Below are positions 63,101 through 64,000 of a stretch of 64,000 nt of DNA, piece by piece. Location of the stretch: positions 1 through 64,000 of the forward strand of contig CAWBKK010000009.1 of NCBI GenBank assembly GCA_963789355.1, given 5' to 3'. The notes beneath the pieces are model-generated. The model was not told the DNA's origin, ran no database searches, and was given only the letters and a program-made list of their open reading frames with translations. Position 1 is the first letter of the stretch. Every line of letters starts with the position of its first letter. This stretch comes from Gaiellasilicea sp963789355. Lineage in GTDB: Bacteria > Actinomycetota > Thermoleophilia > Gaiellales > Gaiellaceae. The position numbers and the translations under genes were made by a program.

Positions 63101-63532
63101 GTCGCCGACGACGCCGACGACAGCGAGTCCGCCGTCCACGGCCGGGAGGCCGCCGAACGTCTGGCGGAAGATGATTGCGTGGCCTTCGCTGTCCGCGAGG
63201 GGCACGTCCTTCCAGCGCTCGAGCTTCGCGTTGCCTTCCTCGGAGAGCCGGAAGAGCTCGGCGTTCTCGCTCAGAAAGGTTCGCGCAACGGCGGCCGCAT
63301 CGCCGCCGGTGACGCCGGTGGCCAGGTAGCCGCCGTCCTTGATCAGGGACGAAGGCGTCCCGAAGTCGTTCCAGCGGACGTCGGCGCCTAGCGCCTTCGC
63401 CACCTCCGCCTGCGCCTCCGTCGCCTCGACTGCGCCCGTCCGGGCGTCGAGGTCACGGAAGACGCCGCCGTTCCCCGTCGCCGGCAGCGCCAGGGCTGCG
63501 AGAGCGACGAGCACTACGAAGCGATTCCACAT
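60161..63532 (-). CDS. Secreted M36 (fungalysin-type) metalloprotease
   Basis: 1123 residues from the ATG at 63532, which opens a signal peptide (MWNRFVVLVALAALALPATG); an earlier start at 63565 adds 11 residues. A propeptide with PepSY/FTP character (about 30-270) is followed by a PPC-like beta domain inserted before the catalytic part. The zinc site is VIGHEYGHMVENRLIG (HEYGH at 618-622), with the third ligand Glu in GAMGESSGDLMGMEVLNEYG. The C-terminus carries a PEGA/carboxypeptidase-regulatory-like segment (ARVYVGKYEARVSPIADTNP) and a discoidin-like domain. It probably degrades extracellular protein. Confidence 0.9.
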   Translation of the reverse strand: MWNRFVVLVALAALALPATGNGGVFRDLDARTGAVEATEAQAEVAKALGADVRWNDFGTPSSLIKDGGYLATGVTGGDAAAVARTFLSENAELFRLSEEGNAKLERWKDVPLADSEGHAIIFRQTFGGLPAVDGGLAVVGVVGDKVAYVSSSLTGDTTLAAQPTLTVADAWTKAAANVGRDVSVLALGSAKQGSQWTSFSVKGFPDKQHARLVAFPTPSDGVRPAWETLVVDSVRGTGYSTIVDAATGEVLLRKDIAEQSHSTAETFTGTMPTGDGVCAPDNGPFTVAAGESVGSVVVGVEATLTTNDAVINLVRDGAVVASQDTATSPEALVYDPADSGVGTYKVRVCDYSDGAGWDAPATYSGEIIFSPLGASSATPYPPKWKVFPANPLLGGDAYPWNMPNTDTRETWCWESNVGQPPTTLAECQREVQNLASRAPWDVSVRTGTPTFTTVGNNARTAEAWTTPLTPGPVGFRPVSASRDYSYPWTNAWSESKCFTPFVPGQSHDIAAATTNLFVMHNRMHDWTYHLGLTERHWNAQDSNFGTGGTAENDPVIGNAQAGAADGGFPSYLGRDNANMISLPDGVSPITNMYLWQPLAGAFYSPCVDGDYDMSVIGHEYGHMVENRLIGKGGNRGGHHAGAMGESSGDLMGMEVLNEYGFVPVSGENRYAVGAYVTGNKQRGIRNYGMNASPLNFSDMGYDLTGPQVHADGEIWSATNFDIRAALVAKYGAGDAATQLACAEGKQPASSCPGNRRWVQLMFDAYLLMPTAPSMLEARDAYLAADVMRFGGANQAELWLAFAKRGFGSGAVATNTAADTDTDPTPDFASPRHSNATVTFTAQDERKQAVPARVYVGKYEARVSPIADTNPATTGQNLDATAQFAPGTYEFVVHAPGYGHLRLTQTFRAGQTVTVALPLRTNWASAAKGATASGDGTRFADLIDDTERTNWERTGAQPDVRGSQVTVNLSGTVQTIRRVQVSAMLLPGQNRFTALRQFEVQTCVEDAANANCSLPSGWKTQVASAADAFPGVAPRPASPDLILRSFTLPAAVKATHVRIVVVTNQCTGSDAFQGEQDNDPANGTDCREGSPGTGSTIQLIGDLPQVLAPRDNEVRIAELQVFSS

Positions 63533-63632
63533 ATCGAAAGCTCCTGTGAGAGGGACGAGTTGCACGGCGCTGGTGCACCGGCGACCGGTCCTCTACCGCC
63601 TCGAATCTCACTTGAAACCTATGTCTCTATGA

Positions 63633-63648
63633 TTGACAAATCAGTCAA
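63633..63648. promoter_or_regulatory. TTGAC/GTCAA inverted repeat and promoter of the M36 operon
   Basis: TTGAC-AAATCA-GTCAA overlaps the stop codon of the TetR gene and lies about 100 bases before the protease start. On the reverse strand TTGACT, a 17-base spacer and GACATA make a plausible sigma-70-type promoter. The palindrome could let the TetR protein repress the protease operon. Confidence 0.45.
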
Positions 63649-64000
63649 CGCGGGCCGGCGTAGCCGCGAATCCCCTCGACCAGGATCGCTGCGAACGAGT
63701 CCGCGATCGCGTCGGTGTCGCGATCGGCCGCGAGCCACGTATAGGCCCAGTTCGCCGCCGAGAGCACGAGCAGCGCGGCGGCGGCGTCGTCGAGATCGGT
63801 CCGCAGCTCGCCGCGCTCCCGGCCCTCGCGGAAGAGCGCTCGCAACCGCTCCTCGTACCGACGCCGCTCGGCGAGGATCTGCTCGCGCCGCTCCCCCTCG
63901 AGGTAGCGCCACTCGCGAATGAAGACGGTCGCCATGTCGAGCTGCTCCGAGACCACACGCAGGTGCGCGCGCAGGGCGAGCCGGATCCGCTCGGACGCGC
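63645..64000 (-). CDS. TetR-family regulator, C-terminal part, cut by window edge
   Basis: The reverse frame enters from the right edge with SERIRLALRAHLRVVSEQLD and ends at 63645. REWRYLEGERREQILAERRR, ELRTDLDDAAAALLVLSAAN and DAIADSFAAILVEGIRG are typical of TetR C-terminal ligand-binding domains (TetR_C_33-like). The DNA-binding domain lies outside the window. It precedes the M36 operon on the same strand. Confidence 0.7.
   Translation of the reverse strand, partial: ASERIRLALRAHLRVVSEQLDMATVFIREWRYLEGERREQILAERRRYEERLRALFREGRERGELRTDLDDAAAALLVLSAANWAYTWLAADRDTDAIADSFAAILVEGIRGYAGPR

Noticed and set aside
60368..63391. 1007-residue forward open frame
   Set aside because: Antisense to the M36 protease, whose motifs and signal peptide clearly define the real strand.

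Overview
The window is high-GC DNA with short, strongly overlapping operons (many 4-base stop/start overlaps) and frequent GTG/TTG starts. The gene content suggests an Actinomycetota chromosome, most likely from the Thermoleophilia (Gaiella/Solirubrobacter-like). Pointers are a futalosine-type menaquinone pathway, a bc complex whose second cytochrome b half is fused to cytochrome c, a BTAD/SARP-type regulator, and many class III cyclase-NB-ARC-TPR proteins. The taxonomy is inference. No rRNA, tRNA, CRISPR array or transposase was seen.

Layout, left to right. 1-4189: an edge winged-helix protein, a small conserved ORF, and a reverse-strand operon of flavoprotein - class I fumarase alpha/beta - phosphosulfolactate synthase. 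4252-10390: secreted metallophosphoesterase, Fe-alcohol dehydrogenase with its LysR regulator, a DUF354 glycosyltransferase-like protein, and a frameshifted PhoX-like secreted protein. 10387-15862: nucleotide-sugar 4,6-dehydratase, sugar aminotransferase, DedA protein, and a twice-frameshifted phosphodiester glycosidase. 15946-23397: a signalling island with two class III cyclase-family genes, one complete (frameshifted) and one truncated Crp gene, and four secreted-protein genes or remnants, arranged as divergent pairs. 23449-32652: a ten-gene reverse-strand operon for menaquinone synthesis (mqnC, mqnA, mqnE, polyprenyl synthase, menG, ubiX, ubiD) with the quinol:cytochrome c reductase (qcrA, qcrB, qcrC) inside it. 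32660-39095: a second signalling island with a remnant, two large cyclase-NB-ARC-TPR proteins (one carrying a BTAD transcription-factor module) and a divergent repeat-containing secreted peptide. 39152-41941: heme genes hemB and hemL plus two small ORFs. 42200-49496: envelope and housekeeping genes (M23-like protein, YmdB phosphoesterase, two membrane glycosyltransferase-like proteins, GtrA, pcm, phosphodiesterase). 49591-54900: cysteine-poor thioredoxin-like protein, CHRD protein, and 2-oxoacid dehydrogenase E1alpha/E1beta/E2 with an amidase and a HIRAN protein between. 54933-64000: S41-like lipoprotein, lipid kinase, SnoaL protein, and a secreted M36 protease operon beside a TetR gene cut by the window edge.

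Most interesting signal: four divergent intergenic regions (near 17.79, 18.61, 20.29 and 23.01 kb) share one architecture. Each has a TGTC-N8-GAC(A) palindrome, a GTCG exactly 24 bases after its start and a CGAACGAC box 33-34 bases after its start. Each lies between a cyclase or Crp gene and a secreted-protein gene or remnant. This looks like a paralogous cyclic-nucleotide/Crp regulon controlling secreted proteins. The assignment of Crp to the palindrome is inference, and the cyclase domains have non-canonical catalytic residues.

Caution: at least nine apparent frameshifts, several in homopolymers, lie between about 9.6 and 38.4 kb, so some broken genes may be sequencing errors rather than pseudogenes.
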